From: Rhizobium pisi
Lineage (GTDB): Bacteria > Pseudomonadota > Alphaproteobacteria > Rhizobiales > Rhizobiaceae
Reading direction: 5' to 3'
DNA: 64,000 nucleotides
Assembly (NCBI RefSeq): GCF_003938655.1
Contig: NZ_RJJT01000001.1
Span: forward strand, 186,001 to 250,000
The translations under genes were made by a program, and so were the position numbers. The notes beneath the pieces were generated by a model. The model saw nothing but the letters and a program-made list of their open reading frames with translations, made no database searches and was not told where the DNA came from. Of the stretch, positions 43,926-52,502 are shown piece after piece; the stretch's first letter is position 1, and each line of letters begins with the position of its first letter.

Positions 43926-43949
43926 GTTTTTTATCTACAATAAACATTT
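43926..43949. promoter_or_regulatory. Candidate operator upstream of the UxaA-type gene
   Basis: Begins GTTTTTTATC, ends ATAAACATTT, with four bases between. It aligns with 40656-40679 (14 of 18 matching from ATC onward, plus the T-run). Lies in the divergent spacer to the GntR regulator gene at 44111. Confidence 0.55.
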
Positions 43950-44110
43950 TCAAGTCAACGGGAATATTGATCCTGTGGACGAGGGAGGCAATGAGCCGCA
44001 GGCGGCCAGAAATGAGCTAAGGGTCATTTGGACAGGCCCTTGGTCCGGCGCCTTCCTGCTTTTGAGCGGGAACGGCGGTCGCGGCACGCGGGCGGAAAAG
44101 CGGGGGTCTG

Positions 44111-45007
44111 ATGGCAAGGCAGAACACGGTCTTCAAGGAGGCATATAATCGCTATGCCGTCGCGCTGCGCACCGATACGGCGCTGCCCTCGGAGCCGGAG
44201 ATCGCCGCCCAGCTCGGCGTTAGCCGCAGCACGGCGCGCGCCATCCTCACCAGGCTGAGCGAAGAAGGCATCATCCGCTGGAACAAGCGCCAGAAGATCG
44301 TGCTGCGCCAGCCGACGGACCGCGACCTCTTCCCTTCCGAAGAGACGGATTCGCTGCATGACATCATCGAGCGCAGCTTCATGCAGCGCATCCTTGCCGA
44401 TGATGCAGCGCCCGGCATGCAGATCAACGAACTGGAGCTTGCCCGCGAAATCGGCACCGGCACGACGAGCGTACGCGAATTCCTGATCCGCTTCTCCCGC
44501 TTCGGCCTTATCGAAAAACGTCCGAACAGCCACTGGACGCTGAAGGGCTTCACGCGCGAATTCGCCCTTGAGCTTGCCGATGTGCGCGAGATGTTCGAGC
44601 TGCATTCCGCCGCCGAATTCGGCCGGCTTCCCCGCGACAACCAGGCCTGGATCGATCTTGCCGCCATGCGCGAGGAACATCTCGCCATGCTTGCCGACAT
44701 CAACCAGCGTTTCAAGGATTTCTCCGTCCTCGACGAGCGCTTCCACCTGTTGATCCACCGCGCCTCGAAGAACCGCTTCATCGCCGATTTCTACGATGCG
44801 ATCGCCATCATCTTCCACTATCACTACCAGTGGAACAAGACCGCCGCGCGCGAGCGCAACGAGCGAGCGATCTACGAACATCTGGATTATATCGCAGCAC
44901 TCGATTCCGGCGACCAGGCGGCAATCGAAAAGGCCTGCCGTGCACATCTGCGCTCCGCGCGCCAGACCCTGCTGCAGTCTCTGCCGCCGACCGCCGAGAG
45001 CGCTTGA
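44111..45007 (+). CDS. GntR-family regulator with two tandem winged helices and an FCD domain
   Basis: 298 aa, about 60-70 residues longer than typical FadR-like regulators. A first wHTH at about residues 8-66 (LPSEPEIAAQLGVSRSTARAILTRLSEEGIIRW) is followed by a second at about 82-147 (INELELAREIGTGTTSVREFLIRFSRFGLIEKRP). Then comes an FCD ligand domain (150-285) with ADVREMFELHSAAEF, FHLLIHRASKNRF and a C-terminal AHLRSARQTLL. Divergent from the UxaA-type gene, with a shared operator-like motif in the spacer and again before the transporter genes. Likely a repressor sensing a sugar-acid pathway intermediate. Confidence 0.85.
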   Translation: MARQNTVFKEAYNRYAVALRTDTALPSEPEIAAQLGVSRSTARAILTRLSEEGIIRWNKRQKIVLRQPTDRDLFPSEETDSLHDIIERSFMQRILADDAAPGMQINELELAREIGTGTTSVREFLIRFSRFGLIEKRPNSHWTLKGFTREFALELADVREMFELHSAAEFGRLPRDNQAWIDLAAMREEHLAMLADINQRFKDFSVLDERFHLLIHRASKNRFIADFYDAIAIIFHYHYQWNKTAARERNERAIYEHLDYIAALDSGDQAAIEKACRAHLRSARQTLLQSLPPTAESA

Positions 45008-45016
45008 GCCTTCAGG

Positions 45017-45367
45017 TCAATCCGCTTTCGGCTGGCCGGGACGCTGTCTGTAAGCAGTCAGAATGGCCTCGATCAGGCCCGGGAAGCGCTCATCCAGCTC
45101 TGCGCAGCGGCTCTGGTTGCGCATCTCCACACCCTGGCGCTCGCTCCGGATCAGCCCGGATTCGCGCAACACCTTGAAATGGTTCGATAGCGAGGACTTC
45201 GGAATGGTGCGCTCACCCAGATCGGCAAGCGCAGAACACGTCACTCCACAGCCGGCGGCAAGCTGCGTAAATATGGCCACGCGTTCCGGGTCGGAGAGCG
45301 CGTACAGGATCGCCTCAGGCCGGATGTCCTCTATTGCTGGGTGAAAGAGCGGTCTCATGAATTTCAT
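45017..45367 (-). CDS. ArsR-family transcriptional regulator
   Basis: 116 aa. wHTH with ALSDPERVAIFTQLA, CSALADLGERTIPKSSLSNHFKVLRESGLIRSERQG, in the usual ArsR layout. The classical metal-binding ELCVCDL box is missing, so regulation by another signal (redox or a small molecule) is more likely. One Cys sits in AGCGVTC and one in RCAEL. Divergent from an SDR gene with a shared 98-base spacer that contains an imperfect palindrome, so it probably represses the SDR gene and itself. Confidence 0.85.
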   Translation of the reverse strand: MKFMRPLFHPAIEDIRPEAILYALSDPERVAIFTQLAAGCGVTCSALADLGERTIPKSSLSNHFKVLRESGLIRSERQGVEMRNQSRCAELDERFPGLIEAILTAYRQRPGQPKAD

Positions 45368-45394
45368 ATAGCGCCCCTTGACATCAGGATCAAT

Positions 45395-45413
45395 AGTTCC
45401 GAATTTCCGAACT
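45395..45413. promoter_or_regulatory. Candidate ArsR operator
   Basis: Imperfect 19-bp palindrome beginning AGTTCCG and ending CCGAACT, in the divergent ArsR/SDR spacer, followed by AAGGAAC. Confidence 0.5.
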
Positions 45414-45465
45414 AAGGAACAAAGCCGCCAATCTCGACGGCAGTCCGGATCAGAAGGAATGGAAG

Positions 45466-46212
45466 ATGGCTAAGCTGACAGGAAAGGTCGCAATCGTAAC
45501 GGGGGCCTCCAAAGGGATCGGTGCTGCGATTGCCAAGGCACTTGCGGCGGAGGGCGCGAAGGTGGTGGTGAATTACGCGTCGAGCAAGGCGGGAGCGGAT
45601 GCCGTGGTTGAGGCGATCAGCGCGGCCGGCGGCAAAGCCATTGCGGTCCAGGGCGATGTTTCCAAGGCGGCACAGGCACAGGGCTTGGTTGATGCCGCGG
45701 TCAAGGAGTTCGGCAAGCTCGACGTGCTGGTCAACAACTCAGGCGTCTATGAATTCGCGCCGATCGAGCAGGTGACCGAGGAACAGTATCGTCGCATCTT
45801 CGACGTGAATGTTCTGGGCGTTCTGCTGACCACCCAGGCAGCGGTCAAGCATCTTGGCGAGGGCAGCAGCGTCATCAACATTTCGTCTGTTGTCACCAGC
45901 CTGGCTCCGCCTGACTCTTCCGTCTATACGGGCACGAAGGGTGCTGTGGAGGGCATCAACAGCGTACTTGCCAAGGAGCTGGGGCCGCGCAAGATCCGGG
46001 TCAACGCCATTCTCCCGGGTATCGTCGAGACCGAAGGCACGCACACCGCCGGCGTCATCGGCTCGGATTTCGAGCAGGTTTTGGTGGCCCAGACGCCGCT
46101 CGGCCGCACCGGCCAGCCGGACGATATCGCCGGTGTCGCGGTCTTCCTCGCTTCCGACGATGCCCGCTGGCTGACCGGCGAGCGCTTGGCCGCCAGCGGC
46201 GGTTTCCGCTGA
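45466..46212 (+). CDS. Short-chain dehydrogenase/reductase
   Basis: 248 aa. Classical SDR: NAD(P) motif VTGASKGIGAAIAKAL, NNSGVYEF (NNAG motif), catalytic Ser in NISSVVTSL, and Tyr-Lys in VYTGTKGA. Resembles 3-oxoacyl-ACP reductase and glucose 1-dehydrogenase-like enzymes; the substrate cannot be told. Start ATG preceded by AAGGAATGGAAG. Divergent from ArsR. A two-palindrome mosaic (family A) follows its stop. Confidence 0.85.
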   Translation: MAKLTGKVAIVTGASKGIGAAIAKALAAEGAKVVVNYASSKAGADAVVEAISAAGGKAIAVQGDVSKAAQAQGLVDAAVKEFGKLDVLVNNSGVYEFAPIEQVTEEQYRRIFDVNVLGVLLTTQAAVKHLGEGSSVINISSVVTSLAPPDSSVYTGTKGAVEGINSVLAKELGPRKIRVNAILPGIVETEGTHTAGVIGSDFEQVLVAQTPLGRTGQPDDIAGVAVFLASDDARWLTGERLAASGGFR

Positions 46213-46292
46213 CAGTTGTGGTGGCGTATGTGCCCCTTGACGGGAGACGTACGCCACCGCAGTCCGGAGATGCCCGAAGCTGTTCCGCTAGA

Positions 46293-46402
46293 GCAATTCC
46301 AGCAAAAGTGCGTAGCGGTTTTGCGTCCGGAATTGCGTGAGAACAAAGAGATAGAGAATTTCCGTGATTCGGAGAAAAACGGAAATTCTCTAGGGATCGC
46401 TA
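46293..46402. repeat. Rhizobium intergenic mosaic, family A (copy 4) plus second palindrome
   Basis: First palindrome: GCAATTCCAGCAAAA and TTTTGCGTCCGGAATTGC around GTGCGTAGCGG. Second: TAGAGAATTTCCGT and ACGGAAATTCTCTA around a 12-base loop. It separates the convergent SDR and exporter genes. Confidence 0.65.
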
Positions 46403-47893
46403 TTGCGAGGCCGCCTCGCTTGCCGTTCCTGCGGCCGGCTCTTCACGCCTGTTATGGCCGACCGGGATCAGCCAGGTGGTGAAGAAGGTCAGCACCGCAA
46501 CGACGACCACGCCCCAGAAGCTCCAGTGCAGCGCCGCATTGAAGACCGAGCGGATCGCCGGATCGGCGGCGAGCGCCGAAAGCCCGGTCGGCTGGTTCAG
46601 CGCCTCGTGCAGGCCGGCCGCCGCCTCGCCGCTCGCATAGTGGTTGATGCCGGCATTGAGGATCGCGCCGAGCACGGTGGCGCCGAGCGTGTTGCCGAGG
46701 CTGCGGGCAAAAATGATCGAGGCTGTGGCGCTGCCACGCATCGACCATTCGACGCTGTCCTGCACCAGCACGATGCTGGTGAGGCTGATGAGACCCATGC
46801 CGAAGCCCATGAAAAAGGAGCCGGCGCCGGCAAGCGCCGGCGAGCTTTCTGGGGTGAGGAACAAAAGGAAACAGGCGCCGAACGGAAACAGCAGACTGCC
46901 GACGCGCAAGGTCCGACGGATGCCGAAGGCCTTGTAGAAGCGGCTGGAGAGCATCACCGCCATCGGCCAGCCGACGACAAGCATGGTGAGCGTGAATCCG
47001 GCAACGATCGGCGAACGGCCGAGCACGCCCTGCACATAGATCGGCAGGATTGTCGAAAGCCCGATCAGCGCCATGCCGGCAAGCAGCGTCGCCGCATTGC
47101 TGGTTGCGATCAGCCTGCGGCTCCAGAGCGCGATCGAGATGATCGGCTCCGGCGCCCGCTTCTCCTGTGCGAGGAAGAGTAGGCCCGCGACCACGAAGAC
47201 GGCGAAGAGCGACAGCAGAATCCAGACGCTCGCGTCCGTTTCCGTCAGCATGATCAGCAGTGCGACAATCGAGATCGAAAACAGCACCGCGCCGAGATAA
47301 TCGATCTTTGCCTGCTTATGCGCCACATCCTCCTTCAGGAAGGCCATGAAGGCGACGATCGAGACGATGCCGATCGGCAGGTTGATCCAGAAGATCCAGG
47401 CCCAGGAGATGTTATCGACGATGATGCCGCCGGCCAGCGGCCCGACGACGGCCGATGTCGCCCAGACGGTTGCCATGAAGCCCTGCACGCGGCCGCGCTC
47501 TTCGAGCGTGAAGAGATCGCCGATAATGGTCATCGTCACCGGCTGGATCGCGCCGGCGCCAAGCCCCTGCAGCAGCCGGAAGAGCACCAGCGACATCATC
47601 GACCACGCGAATCCGCAGAGCAACGAGCCGGCGAGGAAGATGACGATGCCACCGATCAGCACCGGCTTGCGCCCGAAGATGTCGGAAAGCTTGCCGTAGA
47701 TGACAGTCGTCGTCGACTGCGCCAGCAGGAAAGCCGAAAACACCCAGCTATAATAGGAAAAGCCGCCGAGCTGCCCGACGATGCGCGGCATCGCAGTCGC
47801 CACGATCGTCGCCTCGATCGCCACCATGAAGGTTGCGAGCATGATGGTGGCGACGACAAGCACGCGGTTTGAGCGATGCGCTGCATTCGACAT
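46400..47893 (-). CDS. MFS multidrug exporter, DHA2 (14-TM) family
   Basis: 497 aa with about 14 hydrophobic helices. DHA2 motifs: motif A GKLSDIFGRKPVLIGG, motif C-like GPLAGGIIVDNISWAWIFWINLPIGI, and the acidic residue in FMVAIEATIVATAMPRIV. Exports drugs or lipophilic compounds using the proton gradient. No adjacent membrane fusion protein or outer-membrane gene, so it may act alone. The stop lies in the repeat separating it from the SDR gene. Upstream gap 47894-48127 holds its promoter; no regulator gene is directly adjacent. Confidence 0.85.
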   Translation of the reverse strand: MSNAAHRSNRVLVVATIMLATFMVAIEATIVATAMPRIVGQLGGFSYYSWVFSAFLLAQSTTTVIYGKLSDIFGRKPVLIGGIVIFLAGSLLCGFAWSMMSLVLFRLLQGLGAGAIQPVTMTIIGDLFTLEERGRVQGFMATVWATSAVVGPLAGGIIVDNISWAWIFWINLPIGIVSIVAFMAFLKEDVAHKQAKIDYLGAVLFSISIVALLIMLTETDASVWILLSLFAVFVVAGLLFLAQEKRAPEPIISIALWSRRLIATSNAATLLAGMALIGLSTILPIYVQGVLGRSPIVAGFTLTMLVVGWPMAVMLSSRFYKAFGIRRTLRVGSLLFPFGACFLLFLTPESSPALAGAGSFFMGFGMGLISLTSIVLVQDSVEWSMRGSATASIIFARSLGNTLGATVLGAILNAGINHYASGEAAAGLHEALNQPTGLSALAADPAIRSVFNAALHWSFWGVVVVAVLTFFTTWLIPVGHNRREEPAAGTASEAASQ

Positions 47894-48127
47894 GACGATC
47901 CTCTTCGGGAGCTCCGCATGGCCGGGAATGTCGGCAGACTGGCTGGAAGGGCGATGATGCGCCGCTTGCGGAGGAATGCTGTTCTTTTACGACCTAGACG
48001 ACGGCCGGTAAAGCAATTCTGACGGCAGCCATCGTTTTTGGGCCGGTTCAGGATAGTGACAGCCGAAATGAAGGCGCAGCGCCGTTCCCCCCGGGCCTTC
48101 ATATGGTCGGAAGGGAAGGGCGCCACC

Positions 48128-48493
48128 CTATTGCGGGCATGCCTCGCCAAGCGAGCCGGTATCCGCGCTTGCCCCGGTGCAACCGGGCGTCGGCTGTAGG
48201 TTCGGATTGACCCCACCGGGATTGATCGTGCTGCGTCCGCTATTGAGATCGACCCCGTCATTGCCGGTGGTGCTGCCTGTGGTCCCGGGATCAGTGCCGA
48301 CAGAACCCGTGCCCGCCGACCCTGTGCCGGCAGAGCCTGTTCCAGCCGAACCTGCGCCCGAACTGCCCGACCCGCCGATAACAGGCGCCACCGAAAGCCG
48401 CCCGCTGGAATTCGCTCCACCCGCCGTTTGCGCCACGGCCGAGCCGGCAAGGCCGATCAAAAGAGGCGATATCGCGATGAATTTGCAGGACAT
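48128..48493 (-). CDS. Gly/Ser/Thr-rich secreted protein with short repeats
   Basis: 121 aa from ATG 48491-48493, chosen since GGAG precedes it; another in-frame ATG lies four codons upstream. Signal peptide FIAISPLLIGLAGSAVAQ, then a low-complexity mature chain in which SAGTG-type pentapeptides repeat (GSAGT three times, then a variant). Two cysteines near the C-terminus (TPGCTG and GEACPQ) could form a disulphide. No family recognised. Similar low-complexity exported proteins are often lineage-specific in rhizobia. Confidence 0.65.
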   Translation of the reverse strand: MSCKFIAISPLLIGLAGSAVAQTAGGANSSGRLSVAPVIGGSGSSGAGSAGTGSAGTGSAGTGSVGTDPGTTGSTTGNDGVDLNSGRSTINPGGVNPNLQPTPGCTGASADTGSLGEACPQ

Positions 48494-48767
48494 GATTTTC
48501 TCCATGTTGTTGGTTCGAGGAGGAAAACCTGCCCGACCGGGGCATTGTTCCTGCCGTGGTTGCGATCTCACAGCCGGGGCCCGCCGTCGTTGGGCGTCGA
48601 TGATGAAGATTTCATGCTGCCGGTGACGATTGCACCTGACCGCCTCTGAAAGCAAAGCGAGAAAAATTCCATCACCTGATGATAATGATGGGTGGTAGGG
48701 ATCACCGATCCGATCTAAAGACCCGATTATCACTCGTGTATTTTCTAAGTGTTATGGAGCAACAGCT

Positions 48768-48962
48768 GTGACCCCCGAAGAGAAAAGGATCTTAGGAGCC
48801 CTTGCGTGCATGTGTGAAGAATACCTGAGCCGAGGTAATGGATGGCTGGATCACAAGGCTATATATGCCGGGGAAATCGCGGTCGAGGTCCTCGCCTCAT
48901 ACGGTCTGGTTAAGCCGGAATTCAAGGTGGCTCCTGGACTGCGGAGGGGTTGCTTCTTCTAG
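48768..48962 (+). CDS. Small hypothetical protein
   Basis: 64 aa starting at GTG with GGAG ten bases upstream. The sequence reads like a real small protein (EEKRILGALACMCEEYLSR, then YAGEIAVEVLASYGLV), mostly helical. No family recognised. It opens the lower-GC accessory patch that ends at tRNA-Thr. It could be an unrelated cargo gene of an island. Confidence 0.45.
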   Translation: MTPEEKRILGALACMCEEYLSRGNGWLDHKAIYAGEIAVEVLASYGLVKPEFKVAPGLRRGCFF

Positions 48963-49003
48963 ATGAAGCGTAACGCAGTATCGAGCGCCGGGTAGGTTTC
49001 AGA

Positions 49004-49546
49004 TTGTTGAGATTGCTTCTTCTACGATGGGAGTTCCCATTGTTTCCAGCGCTCTTCGCGCTGGCGTGCCATTTCGTCGTTGTTTTCCAAGAGTTCTATA
49101 AACCTGGCCCAAAAAGCTGGGAGACTTCACTGCTTTGCGTCCCTATTTTTGCTTATATTTGGGCGAACATCTTCTCGGTCCTGGTAGATCAGACGCCCGT
49201 TTCGATGCTGTCGGCCTCACTGGCGACGGCTCTTCCGTGCGCCTGTTTAGCAATCTATTTCTTTTACTCACGCCAGATTAAACGCAAACCTGACCCGCAG
49301 ATTTCAACCGCCAAGGCGTTAGGCGTTGCCCTTTCAGGGCTAGCTCTAGTTGCGCTAGCTGCCTATGGCATGGCCCAAATCACCGCATGCACCAACGCGA
49401 AGTGCCGAGGCGGGACCGAGCTATTTGGTCATTTCCGGTTTGCCGCGTTTTATCTAATCAGCCTTTGGGGTGGGTGGATCATCATGTGCTCCATCCCGAC
49501 TCTCCATGAAGTTTTGAGGCGGTTTTTCAAGCGAGTTATCAAATGA
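49004..49546 (+). CDS. Hypothetical integral membrane protein
   Basis: 180 aa beginning at TTG 49004 or at an internal start. About four hydrophobic helices: residues 10-30 (FPALFALACHFVVVF), 45-65, 70-90 and 145-165, with a basic loop (YSRQIKRKPD) and four Cys. Codon use is less GC-biased than neighbouring chromosomal genes, suggesting transfer. No family recognised. The ribosome site is weak (GGTAGG). Confidence 0.55.
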   Translation: MLRLLLLRWEFPLFPALFALACHFVVVFQEFYKPGPKSWETSLLCVPIFAYIWANIFSVLVDQTPVSMLSASLATALPCACLAIYFFYSRQIKRKPDPQISTAKALGVALSGLALVALAAYGMAQITACTNAKCRGGTELFGHFRFAAFYLISLWGGWIIMCSIPTLHEVLRRFFKRVIK

Positions 49547-49549
49547 TGA

Positions 49550-49850
49550 CGGGGTTATGCCTGCGCCGCCGGACGGGCCATACCCTCCTCGGTCATTTGC
49601 ACTTGCGCAAGAGCTTTACCGGAAGTCTTGCTGAAGTTTTTCGCGGAAACGACAGACGACTGGATATGAGAAAAAGGCCGGCAAGCCGATGCCGTCGAAA
49701 CCGCGGGCGCCAGGGAAAAAGATGACGGACGAGGAGTTCAGCAGTCGATCGCCAGCGCAATCGCGGATGGGCTCGATATTCGGCCAAGCAACGACCAGTT
49801 ATGGGGCATCTGGTCGCGATCTATTGTGAAAATTGGGCGGGTACCTTTCG
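49550..49850 (+). pseudogene. Probable decayed gene remnant
   Basis: No long intact frame, but several protein-like segments occur in different frames: KFFAETTDDWI, KPMPSKPRAPGKKMTDEEF, and IADGLDIRPSNDQLWGIW. Switching frames would join them, as expected of a degraded gene with frameshifts and a stop. Function unknown. Confidence 0.35.
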
Positions 49851-50630
49851 CTCGCTCATCTTACGCTCGGCATCCCGGACAAGCTCCAAAATCCCCGCCG
49901 CAATGGTGACCTGAGCCTCGTCATCGCCTCTACCCTCGATGTTACGCTGAAGCTCCGCCAACAGCCGCTTCTCAAGCTCGTCCAGAACCTGAGCGAAACC
50001 AAAAGCGCCCACTTTGTTGATTCCGACCAGTCAGGCAAAGCTGCCGAAAGAACCTTGTAAACCGCATCAGGTGACGAAAGGGCATTCTTTCCGAGACCGG
50101 TTTGCAGAACTACTAGCTGAGCCTGGGTGAAAGTGATCACCGTAGCATATGCGCTGAACAGCGCTGCAGCTATTGGCGAAACGTACGGCATTGCGGCATG
50201 AGCATTGTGATTGAAAAGCTCAGTTATTTTGGCGCTGTCCAGCATAGTCTTGAACATCTCTCGGGCGTTGCCGTCTTTTTCGGTCAAGTCGGCAACCGCA
50301 TCCCACTTGATGACTGCGAGAAGGGCGGTTGTGGACTTGCCCTGCCGCATGACCTTTAATGCCGCCCAAATCTGGTCAATCGCCTCAAGCTTTCGCTTAT
50401 CGACTAATGCTTGCCGCGCTGATCGTGCAGAAAACGGCACTGTCCTGAGCGTATCGATCTCTCTTGCCTTGACCGCGAGATCGGCCTTCAACTCCTCTTA
50501 ACTTCGCGTCGAAGGAATGCTTCGTTCGCGCATTGACCCAGGAAGCTAGAGCGTCCTTGAAGAAGTAGGCGACCGCAAGGACCGCAGCCAAAGGGATTTG
50601 CGCGACAAGCCATATAGCCCAATCATACAT
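49821..50630 (-). pseudogene. Hypothetical anchored protein gene broken by two frameshifts
   Basis: Three minus-strand frames join in order. N-terminal membrane anchor MYDWAIWLVAQIPLAAVLAVAYFF and coiled linker up to SFDAKL; after a shift near 50490 the middle part (ELKADLAVKAREIDTLR, then DKRKLEAIDQIWAALKVM and ITFTQAQLVVLQTG); and after a shift near 50010 the tail (GAFGFAQVLDELEKRLLAEL through RKMSERKVPAQFSQ). Repaired, it would be about 270 aa. The frames are otherwise clean, so the damage is recent, a sequencing error, or real loss in an accessory region. The family has one N-terminal helix and a helical body; function unknown. Confidence 0.65.
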
Positions 50631-51333
50631 TCCGAACCTGCCTTTCCGGTGACCGCGACAGGAGACAACAGAATTTGAGACGAATTCAATGCCGGCGCAC
50701 GCCTCTCGCTTATTGATCCACCCCTTGACCACAGGTTTCAACGCGGGACGAACCGCAACCGATCGATCAAGAACGGAAGAGAAATAGTGTCCTGCAATCT
50801 CGTCGGCCTGTGAGGATAATGTTCCTGCATTGCGCTATAACGGGTCTTCCTTTCAACAGAGGGAAGACGCCGTGATCCATCAGCGTGAGCCGGGTGTTTG
50901 GACGCCTCAAATCGTTGCCCATCGAGCTTGTCGCCGCAATCAAGTGGGCCAACTGGGTAACGGCGCGGATCAGCCCTGCCGGCTTCCGGTCGCCGTTTGC
51001 TTCGATAGTCTTGGCCGGCGACGAGTGGCAAGACTGGCCACCCCGGACGACCGATGACGCGCCGGTCAATCGCATCCGGAACATACCCGCGCAACGCCTC
51101 GCTTCGGCTTCGATCAGGCATGCAAGACGCGCGGGTGGTCCGGGGGCAACCGCGTATCGCTGCCGAGATTGGGCTCTTTCCATCATTGCACAGTGCCTCA
51201 CGGCGGACGCATTCCGCACGGCGCTCATTGATCCCCGTGATTATTCGGTGATTACACAGACCGAAAATAGAAGGCATAAAGGCGCCCGATATGGACGTCC
51301 CGGGGCCTAGCTTGCTGAATTTCATGAGAAAAA
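50631..51333. other. Stretch without a convincing gene, adjoining tRNA-Thr
   Basis: About 700 bases. A plus-strand frame starting at GTG 50885 (SRVFGRLKSLPIELVAAIKWANWV...) has moderately biased third positions, and a minus-strand frame reads DLRRPNTRLTLMDHGVFPLL. Neither has a good start or a recognisable family. It may be a remnant of mobile DNA next to the tRNA. No integrase or tRNA 3'-end duplicate was seen. Confidence 0.35.
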
Positions 51334-51409
51334 TGGTGCCGCTTGCAGGACTCGAACCTGCGACCCCATCATTACGAATGATGTGCTCTACCACCTGAGC
51401 TAAAGCGGC
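51334..51409 (-). tRNA. tRNA-Thr(CGT)
   Basis: Reverse strand gives a 76-nt cloverleaf with CCA encoded: acceptor GCCGCTT/AAGCGGC, D-arm with AGCTCAGGTGGTAGAGC, anticodon loop TTCGTAA (anticodon CGT at 51374-51376 on the complementary strand), and T-arm GGTTCGAGTCC. Reads the ACG codon. A lower-GC patch with unknown genes lies directly beyond its 3' end. Confidence 0.95.
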
Positions 51410-51528
51410 GTTTCACGGCCGAAACATGCGGCCCGCGATTTGCATGGCGCTGATACAGGCATTGTTTGAAGATTTCAAGCACCCTGTCATGCCTTTGGCA
51501 AAAAAGAGGGGCGCGGCAAGGCAACGCC

Positions 51529-52488
51529 TCAGAGCGCCAGCCGGGCACGCGCCGCCTTGTATTCGGCCTCCAGCCGGTCGACGAGGTTTGCCACAGGCTC
51601 GACCGCCTTGATGGCGCTGATGCCCTGGCCGCTGCCCCAGATATCCTTCCAGGCCTTGGCGCCGCCGGTCGCCTGCTCGAAATCCATCTTGGAAGGGTCG
51701 GCGATCGGCAGGTTGTCGGGGTCCATGCCTGCGGCGACGATCGAGGGCTTGAGGTAGTTGCCGTGCACGCCGGTGAAATAGTTGGAATAGACGATATCGG
51801 CGGCCGCGCCCGCGACGATCGCCTGCTTGTAGGCGTCCGCGGCGCGCGCTTCTTGCGTCGCGATGAAGGGCGAGCCGATATAGGCCATGTCGGCGCCCAT
51901 CGCCTGGGCGGCCAAGATTGCGCCGCCGGTGGAAATCGCGCCGGCCAGCAGCAGCGGCCCGTCGAACCATTCGCGGACTTCTTGGGTCAGCGCGAAGGGC
52001 GAAAGCGTGCCGGCATGGCCGCCGGCGCCGGCCGCCACTGCGATCAGCCCGTCGGCCCCCTTGCGGATCGCCGAATGGGCGTGGCGGTTGTTGATAATGT
52101 CGTGCAGCACAATGCCGCCATAGGAATGCACAGCCGCATTGACCTCGGGCACGGCGCCGAGCGAGGAGATGACGATCGGCACCTTATATTTGACGCAGAG
52201 CGAGAGGTCGTGCTCCAGCCGCTTGTTCGACATGTGCACGATCTGGTTGACGGCAAAGGGCGCTGCCGGCCGCTCGGGATGGGCGGCATCGTGGCGGGCG
52301 AGTTCCTCGGTGATCTCGGCCAGCCATTCGTCGAGCTGGCTTTCCGGCCGGGCGTTCAGGGCCGGAAAGGCGCCGACGACGCCCGCCTTGCATTGCGCCA
52401 GCGTCAGCGCAGGATGCGAGATGATGAAGAGCGGCGAGCCGATGACCGGCAGTCTGAGTTTGTCCGTAAGGATCGGGGGCAGGGCCAT
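51529..52488 (-). CDS. Nitronate monooxygenase-like FMN enzyme
   Basis: 319 aa. NMO/2-nitropropane dioxygenase fold: LRLPVIGSPLFIISHPALTLAQCKAGVVGAF, a GIVLHDIINNRHAHSAI segment, phosphate-binding GAGGHAG, and LLLAGAISTGGAILAAQAMGADMAYIGSPF. The family removes propionate-3-nitronate, and some members are enoyl reductases. The class is not settled here. A perfect operator palindrome lies 15 bases upstream; its half-site also precedes fadD, hinting that this enzyme is regulated with fatty acid metabolism. Confidence 0.85.
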   Translation of the reverse strand: MALPPILTDKLRLPVIGSPLFIISHPALTLAQCKAGVVGAFPALNARPESQLDEWLAEITEELARHDAAHPERPAAPFAVNQIVHMSNKRLEHDLSLCVKYKVPIVISSLGAVPEVNAAVHSYGGIVLHDIINNRHAHSAIRKGADGLIAVAAGAGGHAGTLSPFALTQEVREWFDGPLLLAGAISTGGAILAAQAMGADMAYIGSPFIATQEARAADAYKQAIVAGAAADIVYSNYFTGVHGNYLKPSIVAAGMDPDNLPIADPSKMDFEQATGGAKAWKDIWGSGQGISAIKAVEPVANLVDRLEAEYKAARARLAL

Positions 52489-52502
52489 GCTTCACCGCTT
52501 CG

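Noticed and set aside
50885..51310. Plus-strand frame of 141 codons next to tRNA-Thr
   Set aside because: Third-position bias is moderate but there is no ribosome site, no family and no partner; kept only as a remark on the region.
48768..51333. Integrase or attachment-site duplicate of the tRNA-Thr 3' end
   Set aside because: No match to the tRNA 3' end was seen near 48.7 kb and no integrase-like protein occurs in the patch.
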